A DNA stretch of 40,005 nucleotides from Sphaerosporella brunnea (taxonomy: Eukaryota; Ascomycota; Pezizomycetes; Pezizales; Pyronemataceae), in the NCBI GenBank assembly GCA_008704415.1, contig VXIS01000392.1, forward strand, positions 1 to 40,005, written 5' to 3'. The position numbers and the translations under genes were made by a program. Below, one piece after another: positions 30,263-40,005 of this stretch; within the stretch, counting starts at the first letter, position 1, and each line of letters begins with the position of its first letter. The notes under the pieces were generated by a model. The model was not told where the DNA came from and made no database searches. It was given only the letters and a program-made list of their open reading frames with translations.

Positions 30263-30745
30263 AAGAGGGTAGTGACTTCGCTTAAGGAGTTCCTGCGCAA
30301 CGATCCAAAGCTCAACGATTCAGTATCCAATTGGGGAAATGCCCATGCCGACGCCTTTAAAATCCTGGACCGTTCTGCCCGCACTCTTCAGGTGAACTCG
30401 ATGCCAAATGCCGTCACGAAACAAATCAAGTCTACTGCCGCGAAGATCGCGACAAGTAATGCAGAGGTTGGCAAAGCTCTTCAAAACCTCAAAGGACACG
30501 ATGATTCAATCATTCGCCACTGTTGCGTTGAGAATGGGGCTGGGACTTTACGTCTTTCGTTCTTGCGAGGGCTGAGATTCTGTATCCCGGCGACGGACGG
30601 GTTAGATGAATCATCAGAAGAACGGTAACAAGAACAGCCAACGAGAGATGAGAAAGAAGCACTGAAGCTGAGAAAGAGGGCCCGCCACAAGGAGTTATAT
30701 GAGGAACTCTTTTTTGACGACAGCGAGTATATGTCTCAAGGATAA
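30263..30745 (+). pseudogene. Exon-like frame with one internal TAA (right copy)
   Basis: Mirror of 9238-9720. The acceptor CAG is at 30260-30262 after a C/T run, the internal TAA at 30626-30628 and the final TAA at 30743-30745. The same internal stop is called on both arms. Confidence 0.4.
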
Positions 30746-31122
30746 TTCGTCTCAGGAGAAAGCACTTATTCGGACGTGGCTTCAGGTTTCCTCAAGCGGC
30801 GCACGCACTCCGAAACTTTGAATTTGAAATTAGCCAGCGAGTTTCTTGGCCCGGTGTGCTGAAAATGGCGCGACGATTGCGATGGCGCCATTGCTGGTGG
30901 ATAATTCGTATTCTCGTAAGTGTTCTATTCTTGTTGGTGTTCAAGGCTTGCAGCCTATGATGGACGACGTCTGTTGCTGTTGGAATATGCGTCCTGGCGT
31001 AATGTGGATGTGGAGCGAGTGCTGGCGAGTGAGAGCACATGCAATGACTCACTCGTTGAGGCCGGAAAACTGGTGTTTCACATTGGGTGTGGGTTTAAGG
31101 CTTCCTGAATTATAGCTTGTTC

Positions 31123-31428
31123 CCAGACGGTAAAGCCTGTATGATTGTTTCATCATGCTCAGTCAGAAGAAAGAGTGATATTATGTGCTTTGTAGAATGG
31201 TGGTTGTGGGGGAAAGGACATGCCGTGGTAAACACCGGTAGTATGATTAATTGGAAAATGTGTTTACCCAAAAACTGTGTTTGAACAAAAACTTCTGTCC
31301 TCAAATAATCCTTATATAATCGTTGTAGAATGGTTAGACATACGCTGATGTTGGGTGCCAAGTTGAGTGACATCACATGTTTGATTGATTCATCAGCGAT
31401 TGCAGCAATGGTGTTGAGTTTTTCAATC
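31123..31428 (-). repeat. Dispersed repeat, copy A (right copy)
   Basis: Mirror of 8555-8860. Confidence 0.7.
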
Positions 31429-32485
31429 TGTGAAGAAGCGCTACTTAGAACTAAGACTGCAAGTAAGAAGGAGCTAATAAGGCGCGACACATGCATCACA
31501 AGTTTTTCTGTAAGCACAGGGGATACAGTCAGGCCGTGGAATACCTGATATGTTAAGCACGCGTAAGAAGCAGCCCACTATAAAACCAAAATTGCCCTAC
31601 CGGAGAGAGCGCACAAGAAGAGAAAAAGGTTTGCCAGCACCTTTCCCAAGCAGCAATCATGTGTACCCACACCCCCCTCCTCTGGCTCACAGCACCCTCT
31701 GCCCTACGGCATGGTTGGCTTGCTTTTCAATGCTTTAAAATAGCCACGCTGATAGTATTATGACAGACTCGTACGCGTCTTCCAGGAAGGAAAGCCATCA
31801 GGCCTCCTACCAAGGTGACAATCACCCGGAAAACCGACAAACGGCTGAGCTGCTCTGCCTGACTAGCGCCACAGCAACCCCAGGAGTATTACCTAGCAGT
31901 ACCTGAAGCCTTCTGTGCAATATAAATTGATGATCTATTGAAGGATGAGTCGGACGATGGAAAAGGTGGTGACGACCACAGTAGCAATTAAGAAGATAGT
32001 GGTGACTACCTAAACAATTTCTACTTGGAAGGGGACACGTTGAACGTTCATACTACCTACTCTAGGCAATTACAGTAACTGTGAACATTTTATGTCACTT
32101 TTGCGACCAATGACAGCGTTTTAAAGTTCTTTTCTGCTGTGAAATGACAAAGGCGGTTTTGACAACCAAAAAACTGGTTACGGTCTTTTATGGTAATCCT
32201 CTTGCAACCGCAACTGTGAACCACTAAAGCAGCAGCCGTAGCTTCGTGTTTTTTTTTTTTTTTTTTTTTTTTTCCTTTGTTATAATGATATTGTATTTGG
32301 CCGTTTAGAGCCATGACATATATAAAAGAAGAGACTATGCTAAATATTAAGCCTAAGCCTACTGCTGGTGCCTGTGACTCTCCAAAGAAAATGCGACCAA
32401 CTAAGGAAAAGCTATGCCAAGGAAAGGTTACAGACTTGTCACTACATATCGCTCCTTGTAGGCCACGCCACAACTTTGGTGGTGT
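31429..32485. other. Gene-poor stretch with a 25-base T-run, mirror of 7522-8554
   Basis: The T-run at 32249-32273 opens a spurious lysine-rich frame on the minus strand. No gene is called. Confidence 0.5.
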
Positions 32486-33363
32486 TTAAGAAGTCCGTCC
32501 CGCTTCCGTGCACCAATTATCTGCTAGCAGCGCAGAGGTCAGGGTCACCGGCCACCGCGTCTGCCATTCCTCTTTGTTGCATCCTTGAGCATCCTCCAAA
32601 AAAACCCTCTGCACTTCCTTTCGCCTCTTAAAAATTGAAGAGATAGTCACATGTCTGGATGAAGCTACTGCCGCACCACCAGCACTTGCCATCCCCTATG
32701 CAACCGGTGCGATGTAGATAGGGACCAGTTGGGGTTTTTCTGCCGTGTAGTTGAAAGAAGCAAAACGCCACCCCTTTCCTCTGCGTGTAGGCCAAAGGGT
32801 TTGGTTTAACTCATTGAATGTAGTTTCGTTTCGGCCGTCAGTGTTTATTCAGCCAAGTAGTACAGTCTTTATGCTTGGCCTAAGTGACCCTTTTGCCGAT
32901 GTGGGCCAGCAATGATGTTGTTCGCGAAAGGCTTGTTGCAACGATTTTCTGCTGCCGCTCGGCCAACTGGTTGGCTAGCTCGTTGCCCAGTGCATCCGAA
33001 TGGCCAGGGACCCACCGAAACCCCCCCTTCCACCCTTGAGTTTGCAGTGCAGCCTCTGCGCCGGCGGTCTGTGGTAGCAGGTGGTGTCACGAACCAGGCG
33101 TGCCGTGCTGAAGCCGCCGCCTGTGCGTCAGTGAAGATGCGGACGCAACCGGTTGGGTTCGCTTGGACCACCGCGCTGGAGAGTGCGATGTCGAGGCCTG
33201 CAGCAATGCCAAGGAGCTCTGCGTCATAAGCCTCCTTCTTCCTTCTGATGTAAGCTGCGGTATTCCTCCATTTTCCCTGTTCTGCATCTATCTGGGTCAT
33301 GGCTGATCTATCGTGAAAGCCCCCCAATTCTTCCGCCGTTCTCCCCCCCACGAATAACCCCAT
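32486..33363 (-). pseudogene. Non-LTR RNase H relic (right copy)
   Basis: Mirror of 6644-7521. Here the frame runs without a break from the ELLGIAAGLDIA motif through IFTDAQAA because one A fewer is called at about 33153. The GHSD motif still lies in another frame, so the relic is frameshifted in both arms. Confidence 0.75.
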
Positions 33364-33461
33364 CAGCGACGCCCGCCTTCCTTCGGAAATAAAACATGCG
33401 GGGTTTCATGATTCAATTTAATTTTGAGGCGTCGGGCGAGGTTGCATGACACAGTTTAATT

Positions 33462-34554
33462 TAGTGATGGACACGAGCCGGCTCGACTCAAGCCGGAGGG
33501 TAGGCTCGAGCCATGCAACAGTTTAAGGCACGAGGAAACAATTGGTGGGACTCTGTAGATTCCATAAGCGTTTGCAAGCTATCAATCGGAGATGTCTGAC
33601 AGCCCTGAAGAGGAGTTCAGAGCGGCCTCGGCAGCTGAATCTGCCTCCTCCGGGGCGTCATGGTCACTGTTGCTCTCCGGCCCGGCCCCGTCTCACGCAA
33701 TGCCCTCACGATGTCTGGCTGAAGGGTCCGCCGCGGTGTCTTCAAGTTCATACCCCCACTTTTCCCATGGCTGGACGTCAGTTTGCTTCAACCAATGCTT
33801 CACCCTATCTGCATCTCTGCCCGCGTCATTTCTAGCAACTTGCTCGCGGAAAATGATTCTTCTTTGATAGAGAAAGGCGTTGTAAGGAGAGCTCCGCTGC
33901 CCGCTAAGTGTGCGGCTTCCGGCTGCTTCATAAAAGGTTTGTGGACCGAGGGATTAACGCGAGTACTAGTACTTTGCTCAGAGACTGATACTTACGCCAT
34001 TGTCCGCTTATTTTCCTATAGAACGCCTGCATGACAACGTCCTCTTCCTCCGCCGGACCCAGGGACTCGGAAGGCGTCTGCTGACCCCGGGGCTGATCCA
34101 GGCCGGAGCCTTGGCTAGCAGCGACCGCTGACATGCTCAGATTTTATAGGGATATGCGGTGACAGATTGAGACAACCGGTGATGAAGTTGCGGCGGTTGT
34201 AGGAAGTGGTATGACGAGGTCTAGGTTCTATTGAGGTGTCTCGGCCTAGCTATAGGTCATTACATGCACTGCCCGTCACTCTGTCCCAAGCCGCCTCCGT
34301 TCCCCCACACTGGCCGTCACTCTCTCTCAAGCCGCCTCTGTTTCCCCACAGCAGTGGCGGCGGTGGGGCGATGGTGGGGTGGGTTGAGATGGTCCCGCTT
34401 GAGTGATATCTGAGACCAGGCACGTCCACAAAACGAACACAATTCTATGTAAAAGCTCGAGCCGGCTCGAGCTCAAAATTCACCGGGCTCGAGCCGGCTC
34501 TAGCTCGTGGCTCGAGCTATTGGCTCGAGCCGGCTCGGCTCGTGTCCATCACTA
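33462..34554. mobile_element. 1093-bp hAT-type element (right copy)
   Basis: Mirror of 5453-6545, with target duplications at 33454-33461 and 34555-34562. Confidence 0.88.
33582..34134 (-). pseudogene. Two-exon gene inside the hAT element (right copy)
   Basis: Mirror of 5873-6425 with identical splice signals and the same internal TGA (33693-33695). Agreement of the stop on both arms shows it is not a random read error. Confidence 0.5.
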
Positions 34555-34889
34555 GTTTAATTTTGAAGCATCGGAAAAAGGCTTTGCGCGGCGAAGGCCC
34601 TTTTCGGAGCGAAGATAATTGAACCGAGGGTTGGGTTAATTTACAGCAGCGTCTGCTCTGTAAAGATACATCTTGGCCTTCCTCCATCTATGCGACGAAA
34701 TGTCTACCGTGGCTGGCTGCTTCTGGGTGGGATTAACTTTGCCGGTCTGCAGTCGAGAGAATCCTTCCAACTGACGGAACACGTGGGAAGGCCAACATAT
34801 CGTCGCAATTCCAATAAGTATTGCAAGCACACATTTCTCCTGTTAAAAAAAATAGTTATAGTACACGCGAAATTCTCCACAGGCCGGCG

Positions 34890-36077
34890 CTACCAAAACA
34901 GCTTCAACGACTCGTACCCATCTCTCTCATTATTTAACCGCCCGCCGCGTAACACATCATCCGCTTCATGCTCCACCGTCCACCTGGCATCCTTGGGAAC
35001 TGCGCCCAGCATCGCCGCCACCAGAATCCCAATCAACCTTGGCGCGAATTCCCCCTTGGCAGGACACACAAACGTGCCAGTGCCGAACGGTATCCAAGTC
35101 CCCGCATCCGCTTCTCCCCACCGCTCCGGCCGGAAATGCTCCGCGTCCTTTCCCCATACCTCCGGGCTGCACTGCAGGCCCTCCACGTCGACGGCTACCC
35201 AGTTCTTTTCCGTGGTGGCGCGGTAGATGCGTTTGGTGGGTGGGTATAGCCGCAGCGTCTCTTTTACCAAGAACGCGGGCGAGACGCCGTCGAGCGAAGC
35301 GTAAAACCGGGGGCTGCTGGGCTGCCCGAGGTACTCCGCCAACAGCTCTCGCCACGCTGGAGCTTGCTCTCCCGCGCGAAACTGCACCTCGAGGAAGCAG
35401 CGCATCACGGTACGCCACAATGTTTCGTACGCCGGAAGCAACAAGTCTAGCGGGTTCTCGGTCATGCCGGGGAAAAGGTGCCGCAGCGTCTCTTGCAGGC
35501 GCCGCTGGGAGGTTACCGACGGCGCTCCGACTTTCGATTGCAGCCAGAGCGAGTGGATCAGGTCGCCCAGCTCTGCCACGGCGTCTGGCTGGAAGGGCAC
35601 GAAGTCTGCAAAGAAGATGTGCAGGATCGTCGTGAGCACGTACTGGCGCACGAAGGGAACCAGGTGTAGGGAGCTTGTGTTCTGCCGGAAAAGCGTCTGC
35701 GCGAGAGTACTGGTTTGTTGCCACGAAGCCGACGACATCCGTAGGAGATGCTCGACGCGGGAGCGGAAGGCTTTGTGGCGTGAATAGGACGCCGTCGTGA
35801 AGCTGTTATCGATTCCGAAGGCGGTGACTAGGCGCTGGTTCGGGAGGGCCCGTGAGGCGAGCGGCGTCAGATGGCCTGGGGAACTGGTGAGGAGGGCACG
35901 GCCGACGTGCAGACAGCGGATTGTAGTTATCGTGGGCTTTCTCCGGCGGCGTCGGAGGATGAAGGCCAGAAGTAGACTCAGAATGGGCAGCGCTGGAATG
36001 ACGACCAAAACGACGGCCGGAATGGGGAGTATGAAGGGACGCATAGCTGTTGCTGATAATCTTGGTTGAGCTTGCAT
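34890..36077 (-). CDS. Cytochrome P450 monooxygenase (right copy)
   Basis: The same gene on the opposite arm, with an identical 395-residue product, including the ExxR, PERF-type and cysteine-ligand motifs. If the palindrome is an assembly artefact, this is not a second gene. The absence of any amino-acid difference between copies supports that. Confidence 0.93.
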   Translation of the reverse strand: MQAQPRLSATAMRPFILPIPAVVLVVIPALPILSLLLAFILRRRRRKPTITTIRCLHVGRALLTSSPGHLTPLASRALPNQRLVTAFGIDNSFTTASYSRHKAFRSRVEHLLRMSSASWQQTSTLAQTLFRQNTSSLHLVPFVRQYVLTTILHIFFADFVPFQPDAVAELGDLIHSLWLQSKVGAPSVTSQRRLQETLRHLFPGMTENPLDLLLPAYETLWRTVMRCFLEVQFRAGEQAPAWRELLAEYLGQPSSPRFYASLDGVSPAFLVKETLRLYPPTKRIYRATTEKNWVAVDVEGLQCSPEVWGKDAEHFRPERWGEADAGTWIPFGTGTFVCPAKGEFAPRLIGILVAAMLGAVPKDARWTVEHEADDVLRGGRLNNERDGYESLKLFW

Positions 36078-36789
36078 TCAGAAGCTGGCAAAAACAAAAA
36101 AACAAGGAGAGCGAGGCGTGAGTGCATTATATGACTGCTGGCCATGCTCCCAATGGCCAGGCTTCCATGCGATGTTCCATCTTGTTCCAACCTCTCTTCG
36201 CCGGTCGCCTGTTTGATGCCTAGGTCCGTCCGCAGCGCCTGACGGGTCTATGCATAGCGACGCAAGCAGGGTTTCAAGTGAATCAGAACGAGCAAACCAG
36301 AAGCTATATGTAGGCCATCGCGGTTAAGGCGTCTGTCACATGGCTGCAAACACCTTTGTTAGCAGGGATCATGGATCTGCACCGCATCACTGCAGAAGAA
36401 CGAGATAGGCCTGTGTTACCCCAGGGCGTCATTACCGCACTGACTTGTATATACTGTACATACGGCCAGAAGCATTCGTCCACTCGAGCTCATTGGGCCT
36501 GGCGGGAAAAGGTATATAACAGAAAACCTCCAAACTACCCGCTCGGTGTGATAGCGGATCCATGGGATAACGGAATATAAGACTTGATCTTCGGTGATGC
36601 GGTAACCAGCGACGTCTCACTCATCGGATGATGAACCAAACAAATACCTGTCCTCTACTTTCCTGTTCATATATTTCCGTGCCCCCGCTTTCCTGCGTGA
36701 GATATGTCTCGTGATGTTTGTTGGTTATCAGGTTTATAGTCCGTATACGACCGCGAACGGTCATGACAGACCCTCTGCTCGTCGCCGCC

Positions 36790-36914
36790 TAGTGATGGAC
36801 CCGAGCCAGCTCGAATCAATCCTCCAAGGTCAGCTCGAGCTGGCTCGGCTCGTAGAGGACGAAGGATCGGCTCGGCTCGGCTCGTCAGCTCGAGTTTCTA
36901 TGTGTCCATCACTA
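36790..36914. mobile_element. 125-bp hAT-type MITE (right copy)
   Basis: Mirror of 3093-3217, with target duplications at 36782-36789 and 36915-36922. Confidence 0.88.
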
Positions 36915-37836
36915 TCGCCGCCCTTTTCCTGTCCGCCCCCTTATTGATGCTATCTCATGGGTCAACTGCGGCCACCCAACATGCCCGACAAAAAAGTGTA
37001 GTAAGAGGCAACAAAGGAAAGAAACAGGCGTAACAACAGAAACGAAGATATTGTGCATGGTGGCACATGAGAGAGGATGACGAAAAATCACCCTCCGCCA
37101 CGGATTGTCCAATCTTTGCGTTCCGCAGAAACTGGAGAACGTGAGGGGTAGCCTTCCCCTCCCGGAAAAGCTCCGCGATCGACCACCACCTCCACCCATA
37201 TGACGAAGGAGCCTCGGCCACTCAAAATTTGATCCGCTATCTCAACGCACGGTATACGAGTAGATCAAACAAGCAACTGAATACTGTAATTAATCATTTT
37301 TGACGTTCGATTTGCACTCTATCTGAGGCACACCGCGTGTCCGGAACCGGCTCTAAAAAACTACACGCCGGCGTCACTCTATGCGACGGGACATCCGATT
37401 GTATGCGATCGTTTAAATGTAACCCATAGAACAAAACAAGAAAGTAGCGCGATTTAAGGGCCGGTTCGGCCCGCGCGACATGGGTTTGACTTCAAGTATA
37501 CAAACTCCCGAAACCATGGACTCGCGGCCAATTGCCAACTTGTAGACAGCGTTTGGCAACGAAACTATAGTTTGTTCACTGGTGGTGGTAAAAGCTTTAA
37601 AGCCTCACTTTCTTGGCACTGGGAGACAAAACCACCATAGAACGCCAACATTGATGTGGAAACAAGGAAATTCAGCCGATAGGTAATGGTTCTATTCGTC
37701 CCCAATAGCGCGACGGGAAGGCGTCCAAGATGCGTTCTATTTTAATCATCCTTACATAACTAACATTCAAAGTACTACCTTACATAACACTTCGCCTCAA
37801 AACATGGTGCACATCCAAAGGGTTTGTTTTTTGTTG

Positions 37837-37961
37837 TAATACTGACATGACCACGCACCAAGATGTACTATTATGGAAAACATCGAGTGACATCGCATGT
37901 TTCACGAGTGACATCATCTGTTTCAGCGCTTCATCAGCCATCGCAGTGATAGTGTTGCGTT
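37837..37961 (-). repeat. Dispersed repeat, copy C (right copy)
   Basis: Mirror of 2046-2170. Confidence 0.55.
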
Positions 37962-38039
37962 TTAACGAGATGTCCCTCTGCCACAAGGTTGGATGCTTAC
38001 CGTGCCGCAAGGTGCGGTGAGGCTGCAGAAGCAGGATCA

Positions 38040-38229
38040 CTAAGCTTTTCTGCGGCGCCTTGGGAATCCAGTCTTTTGTTTATCGGGTGAACGCACCACA
38101 CGGTGTGCAGTCATTAGTACAAGACCACTTGATATAATTGTGGGGAAGTAGTGGTCACACGAGGTGGTGGTTGAGCGAGGAAGGTAGAAAGGAAGATACT
38201 CTCTATGTTGCTGCGTACAGGTTTATATA
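38040..38229 (-). promoter_or_regulatory. Promoter-like segment and 24-codon ORF (right copy)
   Basis: Mirror of 1778-1967, with the ATG at 38112-38114 on the minus strand and the TATA box at 38222-38229. Confidence 0.35.
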
Positions 38230-38287
38230 CATGATTCTCCCACCCTTCTCAACCCATCTCAACTAAACCCCTGTACGCCAAAAGTTC

Positions 38288-38558
38288 ATCTGCAGCTCCG
38301 CTCCAGATTGAAAGAGCTGTGCAGTCGCTCCGCAGTGTCGTCGCTAAACTTGCTCCACGGCTCCGCTTGGGAATGATAGATCTCACCCACAGCGTATCAC
38401 TTGGGCAAAGGTAGGGGAAGTTTTCCGCGTTTCGCCAACGTGTTTTATAGAGCAATAGATAACATGCTCCTACGCTCCTCCACAGCTTCGCAGCAGATAT
38501 CAGAGTTGCGCAGTCGGTCCACAATATCGTAGCTAAAGCTTCCCTACAGCTCCGCTTT
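38288..38558. repeat. Degenerate direct repeat (right copy)
   Basis: Mirror of 1449-1719, with units at 38288-38367 and 38481-38558. Confidence 0.5.
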
Positions 38559-39090
38559 AAATCCTATAGCTGCGCTCCACAATGTGCCGCGCAATCACAG
38601 ATAATCAGCCAGCCTTTAGTAGGGTAAATTTTCGGGTTTTCCATGTTGAACCACCGTATTGCGCCACGTCTGCAGCTTTCTTTGCTCTATATACATAGTG
38701 ATACACAATACCGTACTCTGTAATCAAACAGTTGGGTTAGCGGTAGAGCCCAAGAAACTGCAGACCTCAAAGAGTTTTCCCTGTCATTTGTAGCTAGACA
38801 TTCAGTCACTTACTAGTTAGGAACGCCCTGAGAAGGCAAAGCACAGTAAAGGGCCAACTCCAACTGACCTGTTAAGCGACGGCCTGAACGTGAGACAAGG
38901 AACAGTATCAACTGTAAGGAACGCATTAACAATTCAAAGTTATTAAAGACTGCCGTAGAGTGGGAAACAGAAGAAAATGGAAAGTGCACTGGCTTGAGCA
39001 GTTTGTCAGTATGCGATCGCAACTCAAGGAATTGTTACACATACAGTGGGTTTAGGGCTTTGAATTTGGCCGCGCCAAGACAAACTGCAC

Positions 39091-39227
39091 TATAAAGACT
39101 TTTCTCCCTCTCATCTCGTCTAACACACACCCTCTCTCACGCCCTCTCTCTGCACAAATCGCCGCACCCTCCTCACCTCGCCACATTCACAACCTCAACC
39201 ATCGTCAAGCGAACGACAACTTTTGAG
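39091..39227 (+). promoter_or_regulatory. TATA box and CT-rich leader of the decayed gene (right copy)
   Basis: TATAAAG is at 39091-39097, followed by a CT-rich tract to about 39180 and an A-rich approach to the ATG at 39228. It mirrors 780-916. Confidence 0.55.
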
Positions 39228-40005
39228 ATGGCTTTAACGCACAATGATTTGGACAAGGAGTTCCGGAAGCATATGGAAAAGTTTAATTTAACAGCGGACT
39301 TCTTTCACGAAGACAAGACAGTCATTGAGTCTTGGATGACCATGAAGAGGACCGCTGAGAGGTACCAGCACATGCTTTCACCCCACTATGGCAACTGACG
39401 CAATCTTAGGCAAAAGTTTTTCTAGCTCAGTGTGAAGTCCAGCTTGTCTCGTGCCAAATGCCTTGATGCGGCATTCAAACTGCTTAATGACGACGATTAT
39501 AATCTCGTCGTAGAGACGCTGACAAACCTTACCCGTTGCGATGTGATGCTTATCACAATCCATCATATCAAAATGTGCAAGAACCATAGGATGGAGTGAG
39601 AATTTCCAACAGAGAAAGAGATGCGAATGTGATTCGGGGGAACCTACAGGACTGTACTCGCAGGCATACGCATTGAGGACACTGGCGTTATGTAGCTTAT
39701 CTTGCCCTTGATTGAACTGCTGCATCGTGTGCCGAACATGCTTAAGCTATTAAACAAAACGGATGACTGGGTACAGAAATTTTTATAGATGTTGAAGCAG
39801 CGCAGCGAGTGTGAGAACACTACGGCGTTGGATGTCTATCGCAAGCAAATGGAGAGACTGCTGTGGATTCAGCCGTTTGACCCAGCGGCCTTTATGCAAA
39901 AGTTTGGCAGACCTTATGTCCAAATTGATCTGTCGCAGAGTTGCACGAGTTGCAAATCTGCAGTGAACAATACCCTGCAGAGAATCCTGGTTATACGAGT
40001 TGGTA
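39228..40005 (+). pseudogene. Decayed open frame with six in-frame stops (right copy)
   Basis: This is the mirror of the left copy and is easier to read. ATG is at 39228. In-frame stops lie at 39396 (TGA), 39423 (TAG), 39597 (TGA), 39630 (TGA), 39693 (TAG) and 39786 (TAG), then the frame is open to the window end. Between stops the reading is protein-like, for example CLDAAFKLLNDDDYNLVVET and DVYRKQMERLLWIQPFDPAA. No TAA occurs. Function is unknown. An intron starting at the GTACCA near 39362 could bypass the first stops but would not remove the later ones. Confidence 0.6.

Larger units (their letters stand above)
36923..39090. other. Outer right flank between the MITE and the decayed gene
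   Basis: Apart from the dispersed repeat, the promoter-like segment and the direct repeat listed separately, I see no gene in this mirror of 917-3084. Confidence 0.4.
20107..40005. repeat. Right arm of the window-wide inverted repeat
   Basis: This is the reverse complement of the left arm. Inside 20107-24510 it is the better copy: the unknown 262-residue frame, both RING-like frames and most of the nicotianamine synthase frame are open here and broken on the left. In the outer part the two arms are equivalent apart from run lengths, for example 25 T at about 32249-32273 against 4 A at 7733-7736. Confidence 0.98.

Noticed and set aside
32090..32473. 127-codon frame with a lysine run on the minus strand
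   Set aside because: It exists only because of the 25-base T-run and disappears on the other arm where the run is 4 bases.
1..40005. A natural giant palindrome or duplicated gene cluster (two P450s, two synthases, four RING-like genes)
   Set aside because: Adapter sequence at the exact fold and the error pattern on one inner arm fit an unsplit read much better. I count each gene once.
39228..40005. Reassigned TGA/TAG codons to explain the six in-frame stops
   Set aside because: The P450 and nicotianamine synthase-like genes end in TAG, and the RING-like gene at 21810 and the unknown protein end in TGA, with no sign of read-through.
1..40005. CRISPR arrays, rRNA or tRNA genes, telomere repeats, plasmid origins
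   Set aside because: I looked for regular spaced repeats, conserved rRNA or tRNA arm sequences and TTAGGG arrays and saw none. The content is eukaryotic and transposon-rich.

Overview
The window is one 20-kb stretch of fungal DNA written twice. Bases 2-20030 are followed, after a 76-base spacer, by their own reverse complement (20107-40005). Every feature therefore appears twice, on opposite strands. Across the outer 15.4 kb the differences I found are all lengths of homopolymer runs. Across the inner 4.5 kb the left arm is noisy (net about 157 extra bases, many broken frames), while the right arm keeps most frames open. The spacer at the fold carries, next to the right arm, a 26-base segment matching one half of the PacBio SMRTbell hairpin adapter. 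The simplest reading is a read that was not split at its adapter and was assembled as a false palindrome. The real information content is about 20 kb.

The organism looks like a filamentous ascomycete: an intron-poor membrane-anchored P450, a short GT-AG intron, CT-rich leaders after TATA boxes, hAT DNA transposons, a Tad/I-like non-LTR relic, and decayed coding frames whose stops can all be explained by C-to-T change (RIP-like).

Layout, left arm from the outer end: a decayed reading frame with six in-frame stops (minus, 1-779) with a well-preserved promoter; a short promoter-led ORF cut off beside a dispersed repeat (1778-2170); a 125-bp hAT MITE (3093-3217); a cytochrome P450 (3930-5117, plus); a 1093-bp hAT-type element with 8-bp target duplication carrying a two-exon gene with one internal stop (5453-6545); a non-LTR RNase H/zinc-knuckle relic (6644-7521); copies of a dispersed repeat (8555-8860, 12604-12932); an exon-like frame with one internal TAA (9238-9720, minus); a hAT element with a collapsed transposase and a minisatellite (13270-15115).

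The gene-dense inner part is best read on the right arm: an unknown 262-residue protein (20503-21291, plus), a tiny RING-like protein (21387-21632, minus), its divergently transcribed paralogue (21810-22025, plus), a nicotianamine synthase-like gene (22222-23228, minus) and a possible small ORF (24205-24510, minus). The left-arm versions of these are frameshifted and should not be counted as separate genes or pseudogenes. Nothing shows that these genes form one pathway. A P450 and a nicotianamine synthase-like enzyme on the same 20 kb could suggest specialised or metallophore metabolism, but 11 kb of transposon debris lies between them.
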